From Armatimonadota bacterium (lineage in GTDB: Bacteria > Armatimonadota > DTGP01 > JAKQQT01), in assembly GCA_036504095.1 (NCBI GenBank), contig DASXVS010000016.1, positions 1-64,000 on the forward strand: DNA of 64,000 bases, written 5' to 3'. Numbering within the stretch: position 1 is the first letter of the stretch; each line of letters starts with the position of its first letter. Both the position numbers and the translations under genes were made by a program. This document shows, piece after piece, positions 27,249 to 36,766 of this stretch. The notes beneath the pieces were generated by a model. That model was not told where the DNA came from, ran no database searches, and saw nothing but the letters and a program-made list of their open reading frames with translations.

Positions 27249-27581
27249 ATGAGGGAAGCACGGTCGGCTCGGCTCAAGTCGGGCCTCACGCTCGCGGAGG
27301 CAGCCCGCCTGCTTGGCGTCAGCCCGGACTATTTGCGGTTCGTCGAGTCTGTTCGCACCGGCGTGCCGCGCCGTCTGGCCAGGCGTCTCGAACAGCTCTA
27401 CGGAACCAGTCGAGAATCGTTCCTGGTGGATATCGAAAGCTCCTCGTGCGGGCAGCACGGGAGAACCCAAGACTCCTTGCGCCGGAGTGGCGGGAGGCAA
27501 CCTGGACCGGCGCCGGTCAATTCTAAGCAGGCCAGACGCCGGTCCAGGTTATCGCAACCCGCATCGGGTGACCCCGAATGA
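27249..27581 (+). CDS. Small XRE-type helix-turn-helix protein
   Basis: A protein of 110 residues starting behind AAAGGAGG. Residues 10-55 form a helix-turn-helix (GLTLAEAARLLGVSPDYLRF) with a following helix ending YGTSRESF. The C-terminal half is Arg/Ser/Gly-rich and probably unstructured. It is divergent from the SARP-STAND regulator and may autoregulate that intergenic region. It is the last gene before the tRNA-like 3' end. Confidence 0.65.
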   Translation: MREARSARLKSGLTLAEAARLLGVSPDYLRFVESVRTGVPRRLARRLEQLYGTSRESFLVDIESSSCGQHGRTQDSLRRSGGRQPGPAPVNSKQARRRSRLSQPASGDPE

Positions 27582-27766
27582 GAATTGCAGTCAGGATGAC
27601 GCAGGAATCAACAACACGCTACAGTTTAGCAACAGAAGCGGTGACAAAGCCTCTGGCGGCGAGTCAGGGAGATCACGAAGGTTGCACCGCTTTTGTATAT
27701 GACACCGGGGCAGCCCGGTAGGTAACCAAAACGCTCAGATTGAGCACAAAATGCGCCGGAAGACGC

Positions 27767-27829
27767 GGCCCTCTGACCGTTATCTTCACACCGAAGAGGT
27801 CACTGGTTCGAATCCAGTAGGGCCCACCA
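27767..27829 (+). pseudogene. tRNA 3'-end remnant, possible attachment site
   Basis: Bases 27,802-27,829 form an intact T arm (stem ACTGG/CCAGT around loop TTCGAAT), the 3' acceptor strand AGGGCCC and an encoded ACCA end. Just before it TTCACAC and AGGTC fit the anticodon loop and variable loop of a valine tRNA (CAC). The upstream half does not fold: the anticodon stem mismatches and the D arm is missing, although GGCCCT at 27,767 could pair with the acceptor strand. A 3' half-tRNA is what integration of an element into a tRNA gene leaves at one end, and it lies at the border between defence-type and secreted-protein genes. Confidence 0.55.
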
Positions 27830-27876
27830 GATCGAATGGAATTGAGCGTGACGCCGCCGCTTTTCGCCGGCGAGAC

Positions 27877-27905
27877 AGCCCTCCAGCTACTATGCCTGGA
27901 GGGCT
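27877..27905 (-). terminator. Hairpin downstream of the beta-helix gene
   Basis: A perfect 10-bp inverted repeat, AGCCCTCCAG and CTGGAGGGCT, with a 9-base loop lies about 65 bases beyond the stop of the large minus-strand gene. There is no run of T on the minus-strand side, so it may be a weak terminator or an RNA-stabilising hairpin. Confidence 0.4.
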
Positions 27906-27970
27906 TCAATCATAGTGACGCCGCTTCGTTCCACACGTTCGGCTGGCGTTCATTCCCCGCAAGTTGTGAC

Positions 27971-30900
27971 TCAGGGGTTCAGCTCGAGTCCTGCAGCCTT
28001 TCGCACCAGCCGAAGGGCGTCCAGGATCGTCACGCGATCCCCGGACGGCGCCACGGATTCTATGTTCACGCGCTGAAGGTTGGTCGTCGAGGAGCCGGCG
28101 AGCCCTGCAGCGAGCCGCAGCGCCGTTTTCACGTCGTTGAACGTATACGGGGTCAGCGGGAGTTCATAGGCGCCGATGTCCACGTGCAGGCCTCGGAGAC
28201 GCGGCTGACCGTCGAAATCGACGTCACCCGGAGTAATGCCGCCGTCCGCGCCGCCGTCCAGCGCGGGGCTCGCGGCCTGCAGGTGGTAGTCGCCGCCGGC
28301 ACGGTCGATGAACAGCGGGTCGGCTTTGAAGTTGCCATCGCGGCCGAGCGGAGCGGGGCTGGGAAACCCGCTGAAATCCGCGGCCGAGTTCCCGTACACC
28401 AGGTTGTTGCGCACCGTCGCCACAGGCTTGATGCCGCTCAGCGCAACGCCGTACCCGGTTCCCCAGGCGAAGATGTTGTTCTCCACGACCACAGTGGCGG
28501 AAGACACGAGCAGTCCGCCGGCGCTTCCGGAACCGGCAGAGTTGCCAACGATGGTGTTGTTGCGGATAACGGGCAGCGGGCCGGGCTGCACAGCCTGGCT
28601 GTACACCGTCACGCCTCCGCCGGTGGTTGCCGTGTTCCCCGTGACGATATTGTTGGCGACCAGAGCCGGATTCGCGATATAGATCCCTCCTCCGGACGAT
28701 GCCGAATTGCCGGAGATGCGGTTCCGGCGGATGGTCGGCGCCGCGGCCCCGGTGCAGTAGATGCCGCCGCCCAATGTGGTTGAGAAGGACGTCCTCTTGT
28801 TACCGGTTACCGTGTTCGCCTCGATGACCGCGGCGCTGTTGATGCACGTGATCGCAGGAGCTGTGTTGTCGGCGATGGTGTTGCCGCGGACAACCGGAGC
28901 GGAGTCCTGGAAGTACAACGGCCCTCTCGTTGAGGAGGTCGTTCCGTCCCCCTTGTTGGCCGTGAACGTATTGTCCGCGATGACCGGCGAACCGCCCACG
29001 AAATAGACGGCGGCGCCGTCGGTGTAGACCCCATTGGTCGTGAACACGCTGGAGCGCAACTCCGGCGAGGCGCCGTTCATGCCCGCCACCGCGCCGCCGC
29101 AGTAGGCGAAGTTGTTCCGGAACGTGTTGTTGCGGAGGACGGGCGCCGAGCCGTCGCAATAGACCGCGCCGCCGAGATAGCCCGAGCTGGAGGGCGAACC
29201 TATCACCCACGTCCCGGAGCCGTTCGCAAAGGTCAAACCGTCGATGATGGAGCCGCCGCTGGACGCGGGGATGACCAGCATGGAACCGGCTTTCGCCCCG
29301 TCGAAAACCGTGACGTTCGCGACGAAGTCCCGCTGGACGCGTTCGGTCTCCGTGCCGGCGAAGCCTCCATAGATACCAACTGAAGACAACAGCGTATTTC
29401 GTTCCACATAGGTGCCCGCGGCCAGCCATATCTCACCGTCGGGCGCGACGACATCCAGCGCGGTCGCCAGAGTGCGGAGGGGACTGCCCCACGACGCTCC
29501 CGTATTGGCATCGCTGCCCGTTGGGCTCACGCGAACGATGGGAAGGACTCCGGGCTGAAACGCCACGGCCGATTCATACGCGCCAATGTCCACGTGGGCA
29601 AACCGGCTCCGCGGCCCGCCGTCCAGGTCGAGGTCACCGGCCGGTGAATCGGAGTCGCCGCCCGCATCGATGCAGCGTGACGTCGGAAGAAGCCGGTAGT
29701 CGGCCGTCGCCCGGTCGGCCAGTCGCGGATCTTGGCGTATGTTCCCGTTGGCGCCGGTGAAATCGGTGATACCGAAGAAATCCGCGGTGCCATTCAGGGC
29801 GATGCAGTTGTTCCGGGAGACAGGAGTCGACTGCGAACCGCAGAGCCCTGATGTGTTGTGCGCGATGATGTTGCCCGCCAGCACCGGTGTACTTGCATAC
29901 AGATAGATGCCGCCGCCCGTCGCATTGGTATTGACGGTAGAGTTGTCCACGATGGTGTTGTTCGCCAGGTGCGGGCTCCCGCCGCTCAGGTACAGCCCCC
30001 CGCCGGCGTTTGTCGCGGAGTTTGAATAGAACAGGTTGTCGCGGATCACACCCGTGGCGTTGACGCCCCACACACCGCCTCCATAACTGGCGGTGTTCGA
30101 CGTGATGATGTTATGGGAGATCGTGGGAGAAGAGTAGCGGACAACCACTCCGCCGCCGTAGTCCAGCCCCTTGCCGTTCCGCAGCGTGAAGCCATCCACA
30201 GTGGTGTATACGGCGCCCTGACGGGCCGTCACTACGGGTCCCGTGCCGCCGCCGTCGATCACGGCGCGGTTGACCCCCCAGCGGCGCTCGTCGCGCGCCG
30301 TCTCAACACCCGAGAAGCCTCCATAGACATACGTGAACGGGCGCAGAGTGATGTGCTCCGGATAGGTACCAGCGGCAACCCAGACCTCGCCGCCCGCGAC
30401 GGCCGCGGCCTCAATCGCCGCTTGGACCGACCGTTTCGCGAGTGACCACGATGAGCCGTCCGCGGAATCCGAGCCCGCAGCCGAAACGCGCACAATCGCA
30501 GGCGCCATGACGGGCCACGCCGTCCCGTCGCTCTCATCGGCGCCGATGTCCACGCGCGCGCCCTGCACGCGAGGCTGGCCGTCCATATCGGTGGATTCGG
30601 GAGGAACGGCGCCGCCGCCGGCATCGACGCACGGTGAGTCCGGCTGGATATGAAGGTTGCCGAAAGCCGGCGCCGCGAGGCGCGGGTCAGCGCTGATGTT
30701 CCCGTCAGTGCCCGTAGGGTCCGTAACGCCTTTGAAGCCCGCGGAGCCGTTGCCGAACACGCAGTTGTTGCGGAACGTGGCGGATCCGCCCGAAAGGAGC
30801 GCTATCCCGGACGCGTTGGACGCTACGATGTTATTTTCCAGGGTCATCGGACCGGACAGGGTGACGGCCCCTCCGGCGCCCTGGTTGCCGGCGAAGGTGT

Positions 30901-33900
30901 TGTTCCGCAGGATGGCGCTGCCCGGCGTGTTGAGCCTCACCGCGGAGCCTTCGGGGGAGGTGTTCCCCTGGAAGCGGCAGCCACTGATGAGCGTCGAAGC
31001 ACCGTTGACGCACCAGATGGCGCCCGCGGTGTTCAGTGCCACGTTGCCGATGAAGGTATTGTTGGTTACGGTCGCCGTGCCGCCCTCGCCCCCGTAGAGG
31101 CTGATCGCACCGCCGGTTGCCGCCACGTTGCCGATGAACGTGTTGTTGGAGACGGCCGGGAACGAAGCGCTGCAGTAGATGCCCCCACCCGTGCCGCCCG
31201 ACATGGAGCCGTTCCGTATCGTGAACCCATCGATCGCGCCGTAACGCGAGCCCCCGGTCACCGTCACCACGCGGCCCAGCCCGGCGCCGTCCAGGACACT
31301 CGCGTTCGTGCGCCAGTTCCGCTGCTCTCTGGCCGTTTCCGTGCCGGCGAATCCGCCGTAGAGATACACGAAGGCCGGCAAAGTGATCGACTCCGTGTAC
31401 AAACCGGCGGCGACCCACACCTCACCGCCCGAAGCCGCCTTGGCAGCGTCGATGGCGGCCTGAACCGTCCGCTTGGCGGCGCTCCACGATGCGCCCGTAT
31501 TGGCGTCGTCGCCGCCCGGGCTCACACGCAGCACCAGCGGCGCGACCGCGTATACAGTACCGTCGCTCTCATCGGCACCCATATCGACCAGCCCGTCCGC
31601 TGCGCGGGCCTGGCCGTCCATATCGGTCTCACCCGAGGCCACGAGCAAAGAATCTCCCTCATTCCGGCACGGGGAGTCCGGCTGGATATGGACGTTCCCG
31701 TATACGGCGGCCAGGCGTGGGTCCGCCGAGATGTTGCCCGATCCCGCGGGCACAGCGCCGCCGCGGTAATCGTACTGGGTGTTGCCGAACACGTCGTTTC
31801 GCTGGAAGAGGGTGGAGCCTGTTGTGGGCAGGTCCACGCCCCGGCCATTGTAAGCCACGATGTTGCCGGAAACGATTGCGGAGGATGGGAAGACGAGCGC
31901 CCCCCTCTGGCCCGGAGAGTTGGCGACGATGGTGTTGTTGCGAACGACCGACGTCGGCGCCCCGGCGTAACCGTCCAGATACACGGCGCCCATACCGCCG
32001 GAATTGCCGACGACCACGTTGTTGGCGATGGACACCGGGTAGAGCGGGCTGCGGGCCTCGACATAGACTCCGCTGCTCGAAGATGTGCTGTTAGGGGTGA
32101 TGACGTTCCCGGTGATGGTATTGCCGGTGATGACCGCGCCGGCGTTCACGCAGCGTATTCCCCCGCCCACGAACGCGGTCCCATCCGCGGCGCTGCCGTT
32201 CGCGGCAAGCGTATTGTTGCGTATAAACGCGACCACGCCGTCGCAGTCGATGCCGCCCGCCCAGCGTCCGCCGTCTCCCCAGGTGGTCCGGCCGTTCCGG
32301 ATGGTGAAGCCGTCCACCTCCGCGGTCGCACCGCTGCCGTACCGGACCGTGATGACGGTCTGCGCGATCGCGGCGGAGAGCACCGTGACGTTACTCCGCC
32401 AGTCCCGTGCCTCCCGCGCCGTCTCGTTTCCTGCAAAGCCACCGAACAGCGAGATGCCGGAACCGAGCTCCAGGTTTTCGGAGTATGTGCCGGCCTGGAC
32501 CCAGACTTCGCCGCCCGTGGCCTTGAGCGCGTCAATGGCCGCCTGTACGCTCTTCTTCGCGGTCGGCCATGTGGCCCCGTCGAGGGCGTCATCGCCGCCG
32601 GGCTTCACCCGCTGAACCGCCGCCGGCAAGGGAGCATAGACCGTGCCGTCATACTCGTCCGCGCCGATATCCACCCCGGAGCCGTATACACGAGGCAACC
32701 CGTCTACGTCGATATCGTTCGGCTGGACGAGCGATGTGTCACCGCTGTCGATGCAGGGCGAGCCGGATGCGAGGTGCAGCGTGCCGTCTGCCGCCGCAAC
32801 CAGTTTAGGGTCAACGCCGATGTTGCCGTTCTGCCCGATCAGCGCCGTTCCGGCGTCGCTGACGCCGATATTCCCGAAGATGCAGTTGGACCTGGGCGCC
32901 GGGGAGCCCGGTACCGCGGAGAATGAGACACCGTTGAACGCGACGATATTGTTGGCGATGGGGTTCGGGTTCGGGCCTGTATAGTTGATGCCCACCTTGT
33001 TCCCGTAAACGGTGTTGTTCACGAACGCAACACCGCCATAGAGACCCGCTCCCTGTCCGCAGCCGCGGATGACATTTCCGCTGACCCGGACCGCCCCTCC
33101 TCCCGTGCCAATACCGGTGCCGAGGGACCCGAGGATGACGTTGGACAGGACCCAGCCTGTCTCGACTGAATCGAAGCCGATGGCGTACGCCTGGTTCGAG
33201 ACGAAACGATTTCCGGCGACAACCGGGATACCTTTGTAGATGTACACACCGGCGTGGTTGTCCAGAAAGGTATTGTTCCGGATTACGGGAGAAGCGTTCA
33301 TCGCATACACCGCGCTGTAAGGCGGATCGCTCATCACGGTTGTCGGATCGGAATTGCGCACGGTGAATCCGTCGAGTACCGTTTCCGGTCCCGCGGCATC
33401 GCCCAGCACGACTCCCGGACCGGTGTGCCCCGCGTCGAGGACGCTCGCTCGCGAGGCGGCATCCCGCTGGGAGCGGAAGGTCTCGGCGCCGTTGAAGCCT
33501 CCATACAGCGCCACTGAGGGGGCCAGGACGATGTGTTCCGCGTAGACGCCCTTTTGCACCCACACCTCGCCACCCGTGGCTGCGGCTGCGTTTACAGCCG
33601 CCTGAAGCGTCTTCTTCGCGGTTGCCCAGGTCAGCCCGTCGGCCGCGTCGTCGCCGCCCTGACCCACTCGGATCACCAGGGCGCTGGTCTCGTCGGCGCC
33701 TATGTCCACGTGGGCGCCCTGGACGCGTGGCTTGCCGTCGATGTCGATGGCTCCCGGCGCCACGGCGGAGTCATCGCCTGCGTTTCGGCATGGCGAACTG
33801 TCGGCCAGGTGGAAATCGCCGGGAGGGAGTAAGGCAAATCCGGGGTCCGCGCTGAAATTGCCGTTCGAGCCCACGGCGTTCGGGATGCCCAGCGCATCGT

Positions 33901-34855
33901 ATGGCCCGTTGGCGTGAAAGCAGTTGTGCTCCACCAGGAGGCTTGCGCCCGAGGCGCGGATGCCGGATGAGTTGCCGGCAATGATGTTGTTTCGCACCGA
34001 TATACCCGCGGCCAGGTCCGCCGCGCCGCCTTGCGCCGCTGTGTTTCGGGTGATGGTGTTATTCGCCACGTTCCCGGTGGCTCCGTCGGCCGCCAGGCAG
34101 GCGCCGCCGTTTCCGGTCGCCGTATTGCCGGTCAGCACGCAACTCGTGATATCGGCGCCTGAACCACCGTCGAGGTATACGCCCGCCCCCGCCGGCGCCG
34201 TGTTCCCGCTGATGACGTTCCCCTCGATCTTCACCAACGTCCCCGACACATACACCCCGCCGCCGCCTGAGGCAGCGGTGTTGCCGGTAATGGTGTTACC
34301 CACGAGGTGGGGCGCGCCGATGCCGAGGCATGCGATGCCACCGCCCCACGTGGCCGAGTTTCCCATTACGATGCATCGGCTGATGACAGGGGAAGCCGAC
34401 CTGCATAAGATGCCGCCACCCTCCGTCGGGGAATACCCGGCGGTGACGGTGAATCCGTCCAGGACGGTTCCGGCCCCCGCTCCAGTCGCGATGGTGACGG
34501 CGATGCCTCCGATTCCGCCCCACATATCGCCGCCCCAGATGACGGTGGCGCCGTCCAGGGTCCGGATATCCCCGTCGCCATACGTGTCTCCGTTCGCGGG
34601 GTAACCTCCGAGCAACTTAACGCCGTCCGGGAGCACGACTTTCTCGCGGTAGGTCCCCGCAGCCACGTGGACCTCGTCACCGGGCGCGGCCTTGGCGAGG
34701 ACGGCGCCGATGCTTCCCGATGGCTCCCGCCAGGTTTCGCCGGACGACGATCCGCCGCTATACTGGCTCGCGACGTACCAAATGCGGGCATCGGAAGGGA
34801 GGGTGAGGGCGGTCGCGAGGAAGGCGGCCACAACCATGCGGGCGGTGCGGTTCAT
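27971..34855 (-). CDS. Giant secreted parallel beta-helix protein with dockerin-like C-terminus
   Basis: A protein of 2,294 residues with an N-terminal signal peptide (MNRTARMVVAAFLATALTLP, then SDA). It contains six pectate-lyase-like modules, each opening with a variant of GGDDANTGASW and GGEVWVAAGTY, then YGGFAG and many NNTxxGN coils. The module starts lie near residues 27, 393, 745, 1,110, 1,455 and 1,780. The last 55 residues (VKTALRLAAGLAGSSTTNLQ and VTILDALRLVRKAAGLE) resemble a degenerate dockerin. AAGGAG lies 8 bases before the ATG. It is probably extracellular or surface-bound and may bind or cleave polysaccharide, but I see no clear catalytic residues. The first 283 bases around its start are duplicated at 42,847. 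Confidence 0.85.
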   Translation of the reverse strand: MNRTARMVVAAFLATALTLPSDARIWYVASQYSGGSSSGETWREPSGSIGAVLAKAAPGDEVHVAAGTYREKVVLPDGVKLLGGYPANGDTYGDGDIRTLDGATVIWGGDMWGGIGGIAVTIATGAGAGTVLDGFTVTAGYSPTEGGGILCRSASPVISRCIVMGNSATWGGGIACLGIGAPHLVGNTITGNTAASGGGGVYVSGTLVKIEGNVISGNTAPAGAGVYLDGGSGADITSCVLTGNTATGNGGACLAADGATGNVANNTITRNTAAQGGAADLAAGISVRNNIIAGNSSGIRASGASLLVEHNCFHANGPYDALGIPNAVGSNGNFSADPGFALLPPGDFHLADSSPCRNAGDDSAVAPGAIDIDGKPRVQGAHVDIGADETSALVIRVGQGGDDAADGLTWATAKKTLQAAVNAAAATGGEVWVQKGVYAEHIVLAPSVALYGGFNGAETFRSQRDAASRASVLDAGHTGPGVVLGDAAGPETVLDGFTVRNSDPTTVMSDPPYSAVYAMNASPVIRNNTFLDNHAGVYIYKGIPVVAGNRFVSNQAYAIGFDSVETGWVLSNVILGSLGTGIGTGGGAVRVSGNVIRGCGQGAGLYGGVAFVNNTVYGNKVGINYTGPNPNPIANNIVAFNGVSFSAVPGSPAPRSNCIFGNIGVSDAGTALIGQNGNIGVDPKLVAAADGTLHLASGSPCIDSGDTSLVQPNDIDVDGLPRVYGSGVDIGADEYDGTVYAPLPAAVQRVKPGGDDALDGATWPTAKKSVQAAIDALKATGGEVWVQAGTYSENLELGSGISLFGGFAGNETAREARDWRSNVTVLSAAIAQTVITVRYGSGATAEVDGFTIRNGRTTWGDGGRWAGGIDCDGVVAFIRNNTLAANGSAADGTAFVGGGIRCVNAGAVITGNTITGNVITPNSTSSSSGVYVEARSPLYPVSIANNVVVGNSGGMGAVYLDGYAGAPTSVVRNNTIVANSPGQRGALVFPSSAIVSGNIVAYNGRGVDLPTTGSTLFQRNDVFGNTQYDYRGGAVPAGSGNISADPRLAAVYGNVHIQPDSPCRNEGDSLLVASGETDMDGQARAADGLVDMGADESDGTVYAVAPLVLRVSPGGDDANTGASWSAAKRTVQAAIDAAKAASGGEVWVAAGLYTESITLPAFVYLYGGFAGTETAREQRNWRTNASVLDGAGLGRVVTVTGGSRYGAIDGFTIRNGSMSGGTGGGIYCSASFPAVSNNTFIGNVAATGGAISLYGGEGGTATVTNNTFIGNVALNTAGAIWCVNGASTLISGCRFQGNTSPEGSAVRLNTPGSAILRNNTFAGNQGAGGAVTLSGPMTLENNIVASNASGIALLSGGSATFRNNCVFGNGSAGFKGVTDPTGTDGNISADPRLAAPAFGNLHIQPDSPCVDAGGGAVPPESTDMDGQPRVQGARVDIGADESDGTAWPVMAPAIVRVSAAGSDSADGSSWSLAKRSVQAAIEAAAVAGGEVWVAAGTYPEHITLRPFTYVYGGFSGVETARDERRWGVNRAVIDGGGTGPVVTARQGAVYTTVDGFTLRNGKGLDYGGGVVVRYSSPTISHNIITSNTASYGGGVWGVNATGVIRDNLFYSNSATNAGGGLYLSGGSPHLANNTIVDNSTVNTNATGGGIYLYASTPVLAGNIIAHNTSGLCGSQSTPVSRNNCIALNGTADFFGITDFTGANGNIRQDPRLADRATADYRLLPTSRCIDAGGDSDSPAGDLDLDGGPRSRFAHVDIGAYESAVAFQPGVLPIVRVSPTGSDANTGASWGSPLRTLATALDVVAPDGEIWLAAGTYVERNTLLSSVGIYGGFAGTETERVQRDFVANVTVFDGAKAGSMLVIPASSGGSIIDGLTFANGSGTWVIGSPSSSGYLGGAVYCDGSAPVLRNNTFRNNFAYCGGAVAGMNGASPELRSSVFTTNGVYTDGAAVYFVGGSPVIADNTFTANKGDGTTSSTRGPLYFQDSAPVVRGNTIADNTAPAITCINSAAVIEANTVTGNKRTSFSTTLGGGIYCTGAAAPTIRRNRISGNSASSGGGIYIANPALVANNIVTGNTATTGGGVTVYSQAVQPGPLPVIRNNTIVGNSAGSGSAGGLLVSSATVVVENNIFAWGTGYGVALSGIKPVATVRNNLVYGNSAADFSGFPSPAPLGRDGNFKADPLFIDRAGGDYHLQAASPALDGGADGGITPGDVDFDGQPRLRGLHVDIGAYELPLTPYTFNDVKTALRLAAGLAGSSTTNLQRVNIESVAPSGDRVTILDALRLVRKAAGLELNP

Positions 34856-35103
34856 ATCGGCGCTCCTTATGCCGGCCGGGAGCCGGACCTGCGTAATGCG
34901 TTCGCGAAAGAAGGCGAGTGCTTTGCCTGATTGTCAAACACCATCCGGATTGTAGCAAAGAGGCGGCCAGGATGCAGTTCCGGTGGCACAAGGTGTGCCG
35001 TTGGTGAACCGGTGGCTACTCCGAGGCCGGAGGATCGTTCTGATGCAGTCTCCTCGTCGTGCGGCCACTGAGGGGTCGGCTCGATGTTGACATTGAGGCG
35101 CCC
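34821..35103 (-). repeat. 283-bp repeat, copy 1 (5' region of the beta-helix gene)
   Basis: Aligned by eye without gaps to 42,847-43,129 at a constant offset of 8,026 bases, with about 16 differences. Copy 1 holds the first 12 codons of the beta-helix gene, its AAGGAG ribosome-binding site and a TACAAT at 34,951-34,956 on the minus strand that could be a -10 box. Its far edge abuts the broken end of a ribose-type permease gene. Confidence 0.85.
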
Positions 35104-35764
35104 AGCAAGACGCCCGTGGACGCGTGTATTCCGCTCCACCGCTGAATGAGCCACGCCGTGAGCACCGCGGAGAGGGCCAAAAGGCTGCCCACGGAGAGGT
35201 CAATTCCGCCCGTAATGATGACCATCGTCATCCCAACGGCGATGATTGCGATGACGGAGACCTGGTCGGCCACGTTTCGAAGGTTGCCCGGCATCAGAAA
35301 CGTTGCGCGTCCCTCGCTGACCGGCGCGATGATCTGAGCTTCGCGAAGGACGGCGAGGCGCTCCGTAGGCCGTTCCAGACCGCCCAATCACAGCAGGACT
35401 CGGTCGTGGCGACTATGTGAACGGTCTTTCCGGATGCGGTCAGTTTCTCCATCGCTTCGCGGACGCTGGGAGGGTCTCCCTGGATGCCGGCCAGAATATG
35501 GTAGCCTGCCCCCCGGAGCGCTGACTGAAGTGCCGCGGAGAACTCCGCGTCGGCGCCGCCTGCCTGCGACACGATCACCACGTTGGAGGTTTTCGGCGTG
35601 GTCCTTATCACGACCGCCGCCACTGAATCCGCTCTGGCGAGTCCGGTCGGCGCTTCCCGGTGATAGGTGGCCCAGGAAAAGAAAACGCACAGGAGAGCCA
35701 GGACCGCAACCATGCCGTATGCAGAAAAGAACCCGGCCATCACTTTGCGCGACCTCGTAAACAT
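35104..35764 (-). pseudogene. Ribose-type ABC transporter permease, frameshifted and truncated
   Basis: Two frames encode consecutive parts of one permease. The first (35,764 to about 35,390) has a membrane helix (FFSAYGMVAVLALLCVFFSW) and a periplasmic insert with a small-molecule-binding look (VVIVSQAGGADAEFSAAL). The second (about 35,390 to 35,104) continues with the RbsC-like core [20 protein letters not shown] and [20 protein letters not shown] frameshift near 35,390 (just after SCCDWAV) separates them. The protein then stops being permease-like at the edge of the 283-bp repeat, losing most of the membrane domain. It is non-functional. It would have partnered the binding-protein remnant just upstream. 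Confidence 0.75.
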
Positions 35765-35830
35765 CCCGCATCCGGTCCCCTTTCGGGCGCCGCCTCCAGC
35801 ATCAGCACTGGAGGCGGCGCGGTGTCGTGC

Positions 35831-36391
35831 TCACTTCAGGGATGAGTCCTTGTCTGCGTCGGCCTTAGTGTAAACGCTCGCGGGGATCAGGTTGTGTGCG
35901 GCACCTTCTCGCCGGCCATGTATCTCCGTATGGAATCGATGGTCATCTTGGCGATCATATCAGGGTGCTGCACCACGTCGGCGTAGATCCTGCCGTCCTT
36001 CACCGCCTGCTTCGCCTCGGGCATTCCATCGAAGCCGATGACCTTTATCTTGCCGGACAAGCCGGCTTTCTCAATGGCCGCCACGGCACCGAATGCGGTT
36101 GGGTCGTTGATTGCAAAAAGGCCACCCAGGTCCGAATGACCTTGCACGATGTCCTGCGCCACCTTGAAAGACGTATCCCGCTGCCCCTTACCTGGCAGCT
36201 CTGCGACGATCTTCATGTCTGGGTACTTGCTCAACGCCTCCTTGAATCCCTTGGTGCGCTGGATACCGCACTCGACCTCGGGGTGGGAGATGATAGCGAC
36301 CTTGCCGCGGCCGTTCAGCGCCTTCGCCATGGCGTCGCCAGCCAGTTTGCCACCGCCGAAATTGTCGGTCGCCGCGTCCGCGGAACGGTCA
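35831..36391 (-). pseudogene. Ribose-type ABC transporter binding protein, N-terminal half missing and frameshifted
   Basis: The frame encodes the second half of an RbsB-like periplasmic binding protein: DNFGGGKLAGDAMAKALNGR, GKVAIISHPEVECGIQRTKG, FAINDPTAFGAVAAIEKAGL and VIGFDGMPEAKQAVKDG. The first lobe and signal peptide are absent; upstream the frame runs into a DUF2961-like remnant. A single-base shift near 35,888 makes the frame stop after KVPHTT, whereas the other frame continues plausibly as LIPASVYTKADADKDSSLK to a stop at 35,831. The gene is dead twice over. Confidence 0.75.
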
Positions 36392-36766
36392 CTTCTCCGA
36401 AACCACCACGGCGTCCGGCGCAATGCGATCCCGGTCATGACTGCTGGCCTGGCGAACGGTGAACGCCAGCTCCGGCCAGCGGGCGACGGCGTCATAATCC
36501 ACCATTTCGCGCAGCAGCCCGTTCAGAGTGACGGCCGGCATCCGCTCCGACCGGACCGTCAGTGGTGTGTCGATCAATGTTGTGCCTCTCCTGACTCCGG
36601 GGGAATTGCCCGCTGCGCCCCGAGCGACAGTGGTGCGGCCGATTGAATTCAGGTGGGCTCGATCTCTGAACATCCCGTTGCGGTCTATTGCGCCACGGGC
36701 GTCGCAGTGGCTGAACATACCGAGAACGGCGGCTAAGGCGAACAATGAACCACGACGAAATCCCAT
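36389..36766 (-). pseudogene. N-terminal fragment of a secreted DUF2961 (GH172-like) protein
   Basis: A protein of 125 residues starts behind AGGAGG with a signal peptide (MGFRRGSLFALAAVLGMFSH). Residues 78-112 (AVTLNGLLREMVDYDAVARW, then FTVRQASSHDR) recall from memory the opening of DUF2961 proteins, a glycoside hydrolase-related family of about 350 residues or more. It ends at VVVSEK where the sequence turns into the sugar-binding-protein remnant, so a deletion has fused two genes. Start signals remain intact, so a short secreted peptide could still be made, but no function is expected. Confidence 0.55.

Noticed and set aside
27673-27909. Minus-strand ORF of 78 codons containing GGPYWIRTSDLF
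   Set aside because: It is the antisense translation of a tRNA 3' end, a well-known false gene.
30650-32926. Long plus-strand ORF of 758 codons
   Set aside because: It is antisense to the beta-helix gene and its composition simply mirrors the GC-rich, repetitive coding strand; no domain or ribosome-binding site.
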